13,824 nt of DNA from an uncultured Collinsella sp. (GCA_958447915.1 CAUDCB010000038.1:1-13824); one strand, 5' to 3'; positions 1 through 6,975 are shown, counted from the stretch's first letter. A program made the numbers and translations. The notes: generated by a model not told the origin, from the letters alone.

Positions 1-2
1 CT

Positions 3-860
3 AAAGAAGAGGCTCTGAACACCTTAGCTTATACAGAGAATGTTTTGAATTATTCAAAACAGGTATGTGGTGTTCCATATTCCACGAGAGGATTTACGAA
101 TTTTGGTCTCGTTATGGGGTCGGATGTTTGGAATCATCCCGATAAGTATGGTGTCTCTGTAATGCCGAAGTCCCAATATGAGGATTTGCGCCTCGAAGTG
201 GATTATGTTTCAGGCACTGGTTTAACTTTAAATGAAGCAAAATCCTTATCTGATGAGCATCATATTGATTTTTATATGCAAGAGGTCATAAACGGTAGTG
301 ACACAATTGACTTGCCCCAGCGGCTTCATATTTCAGAGGTGACCTGGATCCTAGATTCTATTCACGCTGTCAGGTATAAGGGACATTTGACCAAAGTAAA
401 GCGACGGCTAACTAGTCTAAATCCAGCTGATCGAATCTGGCTGGATTCCAAGACCTCTGTCGTGCTCGTTGAGCCATTTGCCTACTTCTATAATTCTGAA
501 TACCATCATGTCTATGCTGTTTCCCAGTTGGTATACCTTAAGTTGGCCCGTTTATTGGAGGCCGATTGTAGCATTTCTCTTATTCTTGATCAGGGCGACC
601 TCGAGCTGACAAGGGCGATAGAAGAACTGTTGCATTATGGATTGCTGAATACAAATATCGATGCCGATTATGTAATGCACGATAATGGTTTTCAATTGGT
701 TAAAAGTTCGTTTGTTAAAGAAGTCGGACGCTCAAAAGAGGGGTTAAGAGTACTGCTGAGTTGTGCCACCCATAGAATGTGTGCGGTTAATGATTATTCG
801 TTCGCTTTGCTTTCGTTGTTTGAAAAGCCGATTACTAAGAACGAGCTGCGCGACATTTAG
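3..860 (+). CDS. Unrecognised protein, 5'-truncated by the window edge, ends at an in-frame TAG
   Basis: The reading frame is open from the first complete codon at base 3, so the gene almost certainly begins upstream; a TTG at 45 is only the first possible start inside the window. About 285 residues are visible. I do not recognise the family. There is no signal peptide or membrane segment in the visible part. Two stretches look like small winged-helix or helical modules: one around LARLLEAD to IEELLHYGLLNT (bases ~540-650), and one at the C-terminus with FALLSLFEKPITKNELRDI (bases ~802-857). The second motif stops abruptly at TAG 858-860, but the same frame continues for 29 more sense codons that complete the helical pattern. 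The DNA is clearly more AT-rich than everything after ~1260, which suggests transfer. Together with the small ORF at 964 it could be the tail of a peptide-modification cluster, but that is speculation. Confidence 0.6.
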   Translation, partial: KEEALNTLAYTENVLNYSKQVCGVPYSTRGFTNFGLVMGSDVWNHPDKYGVSVMPKSQYEDLRLEVDYVSGTGLTLNEAKSLSDEHHIDFYMQEVINGSDTIDLPQRLHISEVTWILDSIHAVRYKGHLTKVKRRLTSLNPADRIWLDSKTSVVLVEPFAYFYNSEYHHVYAVSQLVYLKLARLLEADCSISLILDQGDLELTRAIEELLHYGLLNTNIDADYVMHDNGFQLVKSSFVKEVGRSKEGLRVLLSCATHRMCAVNDYSFALLSLFEKPITKNELRDI

Positions 861-950
861 AAAAAAGAGTGCCTATCGGCAAACGAGGAGCAATTAAACA
901 AGTGGGTTGAAAATTGCATGAAAGCAGATATACTACAATTGATTAGATAG
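861..950 (+). other. In-frame continuation after TAG, probable original 3' end of the preceding gene
   Basis: Directly after TAG 858-860 the same frame runs 29 sense codons to TAG 948-950. The encoded segment contains LSANEEQLNKWVENCMKADI, an amphipathic helix that fits as the rest of the winged-helix-like module begun by PITKNELRDI. The second TAG ends one base before the AGGAGG that serves the small ORF at 964, which is normal operon spacing. The simplest reading is a single-base nonsense mutation, or less likely amber readthrough. A 29-codon open stretch can occur by chance, so this is suggestive only. Confidence 0.4.
907..934 (+). promoter_or_regulatory. Putative sigma70-type promoter for the small ORF
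   Basis: TTGAAA at 907-912 and TATACT at 929-934 are separated by 16 bases, which would start transcription near 941, just before the ribosome binding site at 951-956. The site lies inside the in-frame extension of the upstream gene, so the small ORF may be transcribed alone as well as from upstream. This is a visual match only. Confidence 0.4.
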
Positions 951-963
951 AGGAGGTTTCTGC

Positions 964-1074
964 ATGGACGTTATTAACAAAAATCTCTTGGAGCAACTGA
1001 AAGAGTCTCAGGAAGAGGGCGTCGTGGTAGAAGTGTTCGACTTTGAGGACTACATGGATAAATTCTGCCATTAG
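964..1074 (+). CDS. Small acidic 36-aa peptide, possible RiPP precursor
   Basis: ATG at 964 follows a perfect AGGAGG (951-956) with a 7-base spacer, and the frame ends at TAG 1072-1074, 25 bases before a strong intrinsic terminator. The 36-residue product begins MDVINKNLLEQLKESQEEG and ends DYMDKFCH. It carries about ten Asp/Glu against three Lys, several aromatics in its second half, and a single Cys next to the C-terminal His. A dedicated SD and terminator, the high charge and the aromatic/Cys tail would suit a leader-core precursor of a ribosomally made, modified peptide; it could equally be a regulatory small protein or a remnant. No double-glycine cleavage site or known precursor motif is visible. 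Its reality as a translated gene is well supported; its role is unknown. Confidence 0.55.
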   Translation: MDVINKNLLEQLKESQEEGVVVEVFDFEDYMDKFCH

Positions 1075-1098
1075 TTTCGGAATTTACTTGCCTCGCTT

Positions 1099-1132
1099 AA
1101 AGGAGAAGTCGATTATCGATTTCTCCTTTTTT
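1099..1132 (+). terminator. Strong intrinsic terminator after the small ORF
   Basis: AAAGGAGAA at 1099-1107 pairs perfectly with TTCTCCTTT at 1121-1129. A G-T pair and TCGA/TCGA extend the stem to a three-base loop at 1113-1115, and a run of six T follows at 1127-1132. It closes the transcription unit of the AT-rich region. Confidence 0.9.
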
Positions 1133-1262
1133 AATTAAAGATATTTTTGGAATACATGCTCTTAGCACAGGTTGGCGTCTCAGTAAACTGGGAGGTTGCT
1201 TTGGCTAGTTAGAGATATGTGAACGTCCGTTAGACTGAATCTCAGGGTAGAAGGGGCCTCCA

Positions 1263-3263
1263 GTGTCCAGATCAACAAGGCAATGCTGCGTTTCGGCTAA
1301 TAAGAACGACGGCTTTTTGCGTGTGGCGGCGGCGTCGCCGCGGATTCGCGTGGCCGATGTCGAGGGCAATGCCGAGGTGGCGTTGGCTGCCGTGCGTGAG
1401 GCTGCCGAGCGTGGCGTTCGCGCGCTGGTGCTGCCCGAGCTTAACCTGACCGGCTATACCGCGGCCGATCTGTTCCATAACCGCACACTGCTGCATGCCT
1501 GCGAGGCTGCTCTGGTGCATATCCTCGACGAGACTCGTGAGCTGCCGATTGTCTTTACCATTGGTCTTCCCGTTGCGGTTGCCGAGAATATCTACAACTG
1601 CGCCGCCGTGTGCTGCGCGGGCGAGCTTTTGGGCCTCACGGCCAAGAAGTATTTGCCCAACTATGGCGAGTTCTATGAGCGCCGTTGGTTTGCTCCGGCG
1701 CCTGCGGATCCCGTGTGGGTTGAATTTGCCGGTCAGGGTCCGGTCCCGCTGGGTTCGGGGCTTGTCTACCGTTGCTGTGATGAAGGCGCCGAGGACCTGG
1801 TGCTGGGCGTTGAGGTCTGTGAGGACCTGTGGGTGCCGGCACCCCCTTCGACCGAGATGGCGCTTGCCGGTGCGACGGTGATTCTCAACCCGTCGGCCTC
1901 GGATGAGATTATCGGTAAGGCAGACTACCGCCGCAGCCTTATCTCCAATCAGAGTGCGCGCCTGTACTGCGCCTATGCCTATGCGGATGCGAGCGAGGGC
2001 GAGTCCACGACCGATATGGTCTTTGCGGGGGAGAACCTCGTCTACGAAAACGGTTCGAAGCTCGCCGCGACGAAGCTCCTCACTTGCGATATGGCCGTCG
2101 CCGACGTCGATCTTGACCGCCTGGTTGCCGAGCGCCGTCGCTCGACGACGTGGACACGCGCGGACGATGCGCTGGAGGCCACGACCGTTGAGTTTTCGTT
2201 TGAGGGCGTGCTGGCCAAAGAGCCTGTTCTGCGCGATGCCTGCGATATCGACCGCGTTTTCCCTCGCGCGCCTTTTGTGCCGGCCGACCACGGTGATCTG
2301 GCCGAGCGCTGCGAGACTATTCTCAATCTGCAGACTGCTGGCCTCAAGACTCGCCTTGCCCATACGGGCACCAAGGCGGCCGTCATCGGCCTTTCGGGCG
2401 GCCTGGACTCCACGCTGGCACTGCTTGTGACCGTGCGCGCCTTCGATGCACTGGGGCTGCCGCGCACGGGTATCACGGCGGTCTCCATGCCCGGCTTTGG
2501 CACGACGCACCGCACCAAGTCCAATGCCGAGTCGCTTGCTCGCGATCTGGGTGTCTCCTTCCGCGAGGTCTCGATCCATGCTGCCGTTGAGCAGCACTTT
2601 AAGGACATCGAGCACGACCCGGCCGTTCAGGACGTGACCTACGAGAACAGCCAGGCGCGCGAGCGTACGCAGATTCTCATGGACTTGGCCAACCAGGCCG
2701 GCGGCTTTGTCATCGGTACCGGCGACCTGTCGGAGCTGGCGCTCGGCTGGGCTACCTATAACGGCGACCACATGAGCATGTACGCCGTCAACGCGAGCGT
2801 GCCCAAGACGCTCGTACGCCATCTGGTGCGCTATGCGGCCGATGTCTTTGGCGGGCGCATCGCCACCACGCTGCTCGACATCCTCGATACGCCGGTGTCT
2901 CCCGAACTTCTGCCGCCCACGGGCGACGGCGAGATCGCCCAGAAGACCGAAGACCTGGTGGGCCCGTACGAGCTGCACGACTACTTCCTCTACTACCTGC
3001 TGCGTTTTGGCTTTGAGCCGGGCAAGATCTACCGCATGGCGCTCAAGAGCTTCGAGGGCGCCTACGACGTCAAGACCGTTCACACGTGGCTGCGTACGTT
3101 CTACCGTCGCTTCTTTGCCCAGCAGTTTAAGCGCAGCTGCCTGCCCGATGGCCCCAAGGTGGGTTCGGTCACGCTCAGCCCGCGCGGCGATTGGCGCATG
3201 CCGAGTGACGCCAGCTCGCGCCTGTGGCTCGCCCAGATTGACGCGCTCAATCCGATGGACTAA
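1263..3263 (+). CDS. nadE: Glutamine-dependent NAD+ synthase
   Basis: The enzyme makes NAD+ from deamido-NAD+, ATP and glutamine in the cytoplasm, the last step of NAD synthesis. The 666-aa product has the two-domain layout of the glutamine-dependent type. An N-terminal nitrilase-like amidase domain carries the Glu-Lys-Cys triad: E59 in LVLPELNLTGY, K128 or K129 before YLPNYGEFYERR, and C186 in GVEVCEDLW. A C-terminal synthetase domain has the ATP-pyrophosphatase loop SGGLDS at about 378-383. The GTG at 1263 has AAGGGG (1251-1256) at a suitable distance, but recognisable family sequence begins only near residue 16 (DGFLRVAAASP), so the first ~15 residues are unusual and the start is less sure than the rest. 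The change to GC-rich sequence happens at this start. An intrinsic terminator follows at 3331-3361. Confidence 0.95.
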   Translation: MSRSTRQCCVSANKNDGFLRVAAASPRIRVADVEGNAEVALAAVREAAERGVRALVLPELNLTGYTAADLFHNRTLLHACEAALVHILDETRELPIVFTIGLPVAVAENIYNCAAVCCAGELLGLTAKKYLPNYGEFYERRWFAPAPADPVWVEFAGQGPVPLGSGLVYRCCDEGAEDLVLGVEVCEDLWVPAPPSTEMALAGATVILNPSASDEIIGKADYRRSLISNQSARLYCAYAYADASEGESTTDMVFAGENLVYENGSKLAATKLLTCDMAVADVDLDRLVAERRRSTTWTRADDALEATTVEFSFEGVLAKEPVLRDACDIDRVFPRAPFVPADHGDLAERCETILNLQTAGLKTRLAHTGTKAAVIGLSGGLDSTLALLVTVRAFDALGLPRTGITAVSMPGFGTTHRTKSNAESLARDLGVSFREVSIHAAVEQHFKDIEHDPAVQDVTYENSQARERTQILMDLANQAGGFVIGTGDLSELALGWATYNGDHMSMYAVNASVPKTLVRHLVRYAADVFGGRIATTLLDILDTPVSPELLPPTGDGEIAQKTEDLVGPYELHDYFLYYLLRFGFEPGKIYRMALKSFEGAYDVKTVHTWLRTFYRRFFAQQFKRSCLPDGPKVGSVTLSPRGDWRMPSDASSRLWLAQIDALNPMD

Positions 3264-3330
3264 GGTTGCCAAATTGAACCAAAACAGCGGGTGCAAGCGT
3301 TACACTTTTGCAATCTGATGGCCCGTATCG

Positions 3331-3361
3331 CGCGGCGCTCTTGTCGGAGCGCCGCGTTTTT
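3331..3361 (+). terminator. Intrinsic terminator between nadE and the aminotransferase
   Basis: CGCGGCGCTC (3331-3340) pairs perfectly with GAGCGCCGCG (3347-3356) around a six-base loop, followed by five T. It lies ~68 bases after the nadE stop and only 19 bases before the aminotransferase ATG. It therefore either ends nadE transcription with a later promoter I cannot see, or acts as a leader attenuator for the aminotransferase. Confidence 0.85.
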
Positions 3362-3380
3362 CATATCGAAAGGTGGCACC

Positions 3381-4544
3381 ATGCAGGCATCGCAGCGTCT
3401 CGACCGCTTTGGCGCGGAGGTCTTCGCCTCGCTCAACAACAAACTGCTTGCGCTGAAGGCTCAGGGCAAGACCATTTACAACATGAGCGTGGGCACGCCC
3501 GACTTTAAGCCGTACGACCACGTGGTCGAGGCGCTCACGCAAGCGGCCCAGGACCCCGAGATGTGGAAGTATGCCCTGCGCGACCTGCCCGAACTCAAGC
3601 AAGCCGTGTGCGATTACTACGAGCGTCGCTTTGGCGTTTCGGGCATTACGCCGTCTATGGTGCAGTCGTGCAACGGCACGCAGGAGGGCGTTGGCCATTT
3701 GGGCCTTGCCCTGCTCGATCCGGGTGACACCATTCTGGTTCCCGATCCGTGCTACCCGGTCTTTGAGGCAGGTGCCAAGATCGCCGATGCCAAGCTCGAG
3801 TACTATCCGCTGGTGGCGGAGCACAATTACCTGCCCTATGTGGCGGGTATCGATCCCGAGGTGGCCGATCGTGCCAAGTACATGATTGTGTCGCTGCCCG
3901 CCAACCCGGTGGGCTCGGTGGGCACGCCCGAGGTCTACGAGGAGATCATCGCTTTCGCCCGCGAGCACGACCTGCTCATCGTTCACGACAACGCATACTC
4001 CGACATCGTGTTCGACGGCGAGCCGGGCGGCAGCTTCTTGCAGTATCCCGGCGCGCTCGAGGTGGGCGTTGAGTTCTTCTCGCTCTCCAAGTCGTTTAAC
4101 GTCACCGGTGCGCGTATCGGCTTTTTGGTCGGTCGCGAGGATGTGGTCTCGGCCTTTGCCAAGCTGCGCGGCCAGATCGACTTTGGTATGTTCTTCCCGA
4201 TCCAGAAGGCTGCTATCGCCTGCTTGAACGGTCCGCGCGATGAGGTCGAGGCGCAGCGTCTGAAGTACCAGGAGCGCCGCGATGCCCTGTGCGACGGTCT
4301 TGAGGGCCTGGGCTGGGAGCGTCCCAACGCGCATGGCTCTATGTTTGTGTGGGCCAAGCTTCCCGGTGGTCGCACCGATTCCATGGCGTTTTGCGAGGAG
4401 CTCATGGAGAAGGCCGGCGTTGTGGTGACGCCGGGCGCGAGCTTTGGTCCTTCGGGCGAGGGGCACGTGCGCATGGCGCTGGTCCTGCCGCCCGATCAGA
4501 TTGCTTTGGCTGTCGAGGCCATCCGCGAGGCGGGTCTGTATTAG
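3381..4544 (+). CDS. Class I PLP aminotransferase, DAP-pathway type (LL-DAP or N-acetyl-DAP aminotransferase)
   Basis: A 387-aa fold-type I aminotransferase. ATG 3381 is preceded by GAAAGGTGG; an open extension upstream to 3291 runs through the terminator hairpin and is not likely translated. Visible motifs: YNMSVGTPDF near residue 33, CNGTQEGVGHL near 97, NPVG at 175-178, DNAYSD at 203-208 for PLP binding, the PLP lysine K237 in SLSKSFNVTGARIGF, and a carboxylate-binding Arg near R364. The pattern is closest to LL-DAP aminotransferase-like proteins. The same window holds dapH and an M20 deacetylase, so the likely substrate is N-acetyl-2-amino-6-oxopimelate (the PatA/DapX step), though direct LL-DAP aminotransferase activity is possible. 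Aminotransferase substrate cannot be fixed from motifs alone. The class is certain; the pathway role is an inference. Confidence 0.85.
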   Translation: MQASQRLDRFGAEVFASLNNKLLALKAQGKTIYNMSVGTPDFKPYDHVVEALTQAAQDPEMWKYALRDLPELKQAVCDYYERRFGVSGITPSMVQSCNGTQEGVGHLGLALLDPGDTILVPDPCYPVFEAGAKIADAKLEYYPLVAEHNYLPYVAGIDPEVADRAKYMIVSLPANPVGSVGTPEVYEEIIAFAREHDLLIVHDNAYSDIVFDGEPGGSFLQYPGALEVGVEFFSLSKSFNVTGARIGFLVGREDVVSAFAKLRGQIDFGMFFPIQKAAIACLNGPRDEVEAQRLKYQERRDALCDGLEGLGWERPNAHGSMFVWAKLPGGRTDSMAFCEELMEKAGVVVTPGASFGPSGEGHVRMALVLPPDQIALAVEAIREAGLY

Positions 4545-4583
4545 AAACCTGTTTCGACTCGTCAATAGCTCGAAACCGATTTC
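4544..4583. repeat. Imperfect inverted repeat at the aminotransferase 3' end
   Basis: GAAACCTGTTTCGA (4544-4557), starting on the last base of the stop codon, is complementary to TCGAAACCGATTTC (4570-4583) at 11-12 of 14 positions, with a 12-base loop. No T run follows, so it is a poor intrinsic terminator. It could be a 3' stabilising hairpin or a protein-binding palindrome; each arm is also partly self-complementary. Confidence 0.45.
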
Positions 4584-4687
4584 GTGCAGTTATTTTACGA
4601 ATCCTGCAAACAATTTCGGTAAACGGTCGATTTTTGGCTGCGAATAGGAGCATAATCAAAGTCCCGATTGGATGTATTGGGATTACG

Positions 4688-4720
4688 ACAAGCCGCTCGG
4701 GTCGTTCCCGGGTGGCTTGT
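4688..4720 (+). promoter_or_regulatory. Strong hairpin in the ldh 5' leader
   Basis: ACAAGCC (4688-4694) pairs with GGCTTGT (4714-4720), and the stem continues inward through a G-T, C-G, T-G, C-G and three G-C pairs to a small loop, about 14 pairs in all. It sits 25 bases upstream of the ldh ATG and 15 before its ribosome binding site. There is no T tract beyond TTGTTT, so it is more likely a leader structure affecting mRNA stability or a weak terminator. It does not match a Rex operator. I see no convincing promoter in the rest of the 4545-4745 gap. Confidence 0.5.
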
Positions 4721-4745
4721 TTGTGGAGAGAGATGGGAGTTTCTA

Positions 4746-5696
4746 ATGGTTAACGAGAAGAAGGTCGCTATTGTCGGCTGCGGTTTCGTCGGTTCGTCTT
4801 CGGCGTTCGCGCTGATGCAGAGCGGTCTGTTCTCCGAGATGGTCCTCATCGACGTGGACAAGAACCGCGCCGAGGGTGAGGCCCTGGATATCGCGCACGG
4901 CATGACGTTTGCCGAGCCGATGAAGATCTACGCCGGCGATTATTCCGATGTCGCCGACGCCGCCATGATCGTCGTCACCGCTGGCGCTGCCCAGAAGCCC
5001 GGTGAGACCCGTCTGGACCTGGTCAACAAGAACGTCAACATCTTTAAGTCCATCATTCCCGAAATTAAGAAGTCTGGCTTCGACGGCATTCTGCTCATTG
5101 TCTCCAACCCGGTCGATGTTCTGACCTATGCCGCCATCAAGATGTCCGGCCTGCCCGAGGGCCATGTCATCGGCTCCGGCACCGTGCTCGACACTGGCCG
5201 TCTGCAGCAGATGCTTGGTGCCCACGTCGAGGTTGACCCGCGCGATGTCCAGGCCTATGTCATGGGTGAGCACGGCGACTCTGAGTTTGTCGCTTGGTCC
5301 AGCGCCCAGGTTGCCGGCGTGCCGCTGAACACTTTCTGCGAGCTTCACGGTCATCTGGAGCATGAGGCTGCCGAGAAGCGCATCGCCGAGGACGTCAAGA
5401 ACTCCGCCTACACCATCATCGAGAAGAAGCACGCCACCTACTATGGCGTCGCCATGGCCGTCAAGCGCATCTGCACCGCCGTCATGCGCGATGAGCAGAC
5501 CGTTCTGCCCGTCTCCTCGCTCATGGTGGGCGAGTATGGCCTGTCCGATCTTGCCATCTCCATGCCGACGGTCGTTGGCCGCGACGGCGTCGTCTGTCGC
5601 GTCCCCGTGCCGCTGAACGATGACGAGCAGCATGAGCTCACCGCCTCCGCCAAGGCCCTCAAGGACATCATCGACAGCGTCGACTTCTCCTGCTAA
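4746..5696 (+). CDS. ldh: L-lactate dehydrogenase
   Basis: The enzyme reduces pyruvate to L-lactate with NADH in the cytoplasm, the NAD+-regenerating end step of sugar fermentation. ATG 4746 is chosen because GGGAG lies six bases upstream and the 316-aa product then starts MVNEKKVAIVGCGFVGSS, the Rossmann loop at its usual place. The substrate loop QKPGETRLDLV has Gln83 (102 in the classical LDH numbering), which marks lactate rather than malate dehydrogenase. D149 (168), R152 (171) and H176 (195) in GEHGDSE complete the active site. The residues at classical 173 and 188, normally Arg and His in fructose-1,6-bisphosphate-activated enzymes, are both Gln (Q154, Q169), so allosteric activation is probably lost. 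A strong terminator follows at 5728. Confidence 0.95.
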   Translation: MVNEKKVAIVGCGFVGSSSAFALMQSGLFSEMVLIDVDKNRAEGEALDIAHGMTFAEPMKIYAGDYSDVADAAMIVVTAGAAQKPGETRLDLVNKNVNIFKSIIPEIKKSGFDGILLIVSNPVDVLTYAAIKMSGLPEGHVIGSGTVLDTGRLQQMLGAHVEVDPRDVQAYVMGEHGDSEFVAWSSAQVAGVPLNTFCELHGHLEHEAAEKRIAEDVKNSAYTIIEKKHATYYGVAMAVKRICTAVMRDEQTVLPVSSLMVGEYGLSDLAISMPTVVGRDGVVCRVPVPLNDDEQHELTASAKALKDIIDSVDFSC

Positions 5697-5727
5697 ATCA
5701 AGCTCGCTAGAGCGAAAAGCTACAATG

Positions 5728-5763
5728 AAGGCGTCCGGGTCCACACGGCCCGGGCGCCTTTTT
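5728..5763 (+). terminator. Intrinsic terminator of ldh
   Basis: AAGGCGTCCGGG (5728-5739) pairs with CCCGGGCGCCTT (5749-5760) over 12 pairs with one G-U, with a nine-base loop and five T (5759-5763). The first REP-like repeat begins at its last T. Confidence 0.92.
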
Positions 5764-5793
5764 GGTGCAAAGTAACCTGACCCCAATGCACCA
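5763..5793 (+). repeat. REP-like 31-bp palindromic repeat, copy 1
   Basis: TGGTGCA (5763-5769) and TGCACCA (5787-5793) form a perfect 7-bp stem. The loop contains AACCTGACCCC. Copy 2 at 6976-7006 matches at 28 of 31 positions, in the same orientation. The copy starts at the end of the ldh terminator and stops 17 bases before the DUF2974 start codon. The three differences are all in the loop, so the stem is preserved, as expected of REP or other small hairpin elements. Confidence 0.75.
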
Positions 5794-5810
5794 TAGTTGA
5801 TGGGAGGGCC

Positions 5811-6971
5811 ATGCCGGATTCGCCTAATTTTTTGACATATGCCCAGACGGTGTTTGATCCGTTTGAGGAGCGGTCGTTCTGCGCGGTGGATAGCCTGGTC
5901 TTTGCGTGGTTGTCCTATTTGCGTTTGCCGGGTGATATGGCGGAGCTGACGAACTGGCAGGGCCTAGACGTACGCGAACTGCTGCGTGCCGAGTGCTACC
6001 GGGACATGATTGACGACTTGTGGGATCCAGAGGGGAGCAGGACCTTGTTGGAGGCCGTGGCAGCAAACCCTCGTTACCGTGGCGTGCACGTTTGCGGCTA
6101 TCGTGCCGTGAGCGATGTGGTAGCGACAGAGCAGTTTGCAGCCATGGCGTTCCGGTTTCCGGCGGGGTTTAGTTATCTTTCCTTCCGGGGGACCGACAGC
6201 ACGATTGTGGGCTGGAAAGAGGACTTTAACATGGCGTTCCGGTGTCCTGTGCCGGCCCAGGAATCCGCGGTACGTTATGTGGACGAGGCGGCGGATGCGA
6301 TTGACGGGCCGCTTTTGTGCGGAGGTCATTCCAAGGGTGGAAACCTTGCGGTGTACGGTGCGGCGATGTGCTCCGATGTCGCCCGCGAGCGAATCGAACG
6401 GGTGTATTCCCATGATGGTCCGGGCTTCGTCGAGGAGTTTCTGAACGGCAACGCCTTTGCCGATCTTTGCGGTCGAATCGACAAGACGCTACCTCGGTCG
6501 TCGATCTTTGGCATGATGTTCGAGACACAGGAGGACTATGCCATCGTTGAGAGCACCGAGTTCAGCCTGCTGCAGCACAATCCCTTTAGCTGGGTGGTTG
6601 ATGGTCGCGACTTCGTGTACTGTGAGCGCCTGTCCGCCGGTGCTCGATACGTTGATGGCTCCATTCGCGAGATGCTGCTTGCAGTGTCGCCTAGCGAGCG
6701 CGAGCGTTTTGTAGATGCGTTGTTCTCCGTGTTTGAGGCTACGGGTGCTGAGCGGTTTGCGGATATCGCCGGGAATCTGCGCGAGAGCCTGCCCGTGATG
6801 CTCCAGGCTGCGCAAGGCTTTGACGAGGATACGCGACGCTTTGTCTCGCAGACCATCGTGGCAATCCTTAAGTGCGCACTGCTGCCCAAACGACCCCAGA
6901 TCGACATGCCCGCTGCCGGCAAGAGTTTGGCAGAACAGCTCGAGGCTTGGCAGTCCGAGCTCCTGCGCTAA
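5811..6971 (+). CDS. Mbeg1-like / DUF2974 alpha/beta-hydrolase (lipase-like)
   Basis: A 386-aa protein starting at ATG 5811 behind GGGAGG (5802-5807). It has the lipase-like pattern of the DUF2974 (Mbeg1-like) family: SFRGTD at 124-129, where the oxyanion-hole segment is expected, the nucleophile elbow GGHSKGG with Ser174, SHDGPGF at 200-206 with a candidate acidic residue D202, and QHNPFSW with candidate catalytic His256. There is no signal peptide or membrane segment, so a cytoplasmic hydrolase is likely; the natural substrate is unknown for the family as far as I know. The gene stands alone between two copies of a REP-like repeat, with no clear promoter of its own in the 17 bases after copy 1. 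Codon choice looks less GC-biased than in ldh next door, which fits an accessory gene. Confidence 0.85.
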   Translation: MPDSPNFLTYAQTVFDPFEERSFCAVDSLVFAWLSYLRLPGDMAELTNWQGLDVRELLRAECYRDMIDDLWDPEGSRTLLEAVAANPRYRGVHVCGYRAVSDVVATEQFAAMAFRFPAGFSYLSFRGTDSTIVGWKEDFNMAFRCPVPAQESAVRYVDEAADAIDGPLLCGGHSKGGNLAVYGAAMCSDVARERIERVYSHDGPGFVEEFLNGNAFADLCGRIDKTLPRSSIFGMMFETQEDYAIVESTEFSLLQHNPFSWVVDGRDFVYCERLSAGARYVDGSIREMLLAVSPSERERFVDALFSVFEATGAERFADIAGNLRESLPVMLQAAQGFDEDTRRFVSQTIVAILKCALLPKRPQIDMPAAGKSLAEQLEAWQSELLR

Positions 6972-6975
6972 CCAT

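Noticed and set aside
858..860. Pyrrolysine or other dedicated amber recoding
   Set aside because: Nothing in the window supports a recoding system and the next gene also uses TAG as a stop; a nonsense mutation is simpler.
918..950. Ten-codon ORF starting at ATG 918 directly before the small peptide gene
   Set aside because: It has no ribosome binding site and is better explained as the tail of the in-frame continuation of the upstream gene.
1272..3296. Very long minus-strand open frame opposite nadE
   Set aside because: It mirrors the codon bias of a certain gene; the predicted protein is Arg/His/Gly-rich without domains. The same holds for long antisense frames at 3300-4565, 4743-5786, 8341-9864 (plus strand) and 10181-11671 (plus strand).
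3291..3380. N-terminal extension of the aminotransferase from an upstream GTG
   Set aside because: It would translate through the terminator hairpin, has no ribosome binding site, and the ATG at 3381 has a good one and matches the family start.
4660..4745. Rex (redox) operator upstream of ldh
   Set aside because: No TTGTGA-type half-site pair is present; the palindrome there is GC-rich with ends ACAAGCC/GGCTTGT and fits an RNA hairpin.
4668..4745. N-terminal extension of lactate dehydrogenase from an upstream TTG
   Set aside because: It crosses the leader hairpin and would precede the Rossmann fold by an unmatched 26 residues; ATG 4746 has GGGAG at the right distance.
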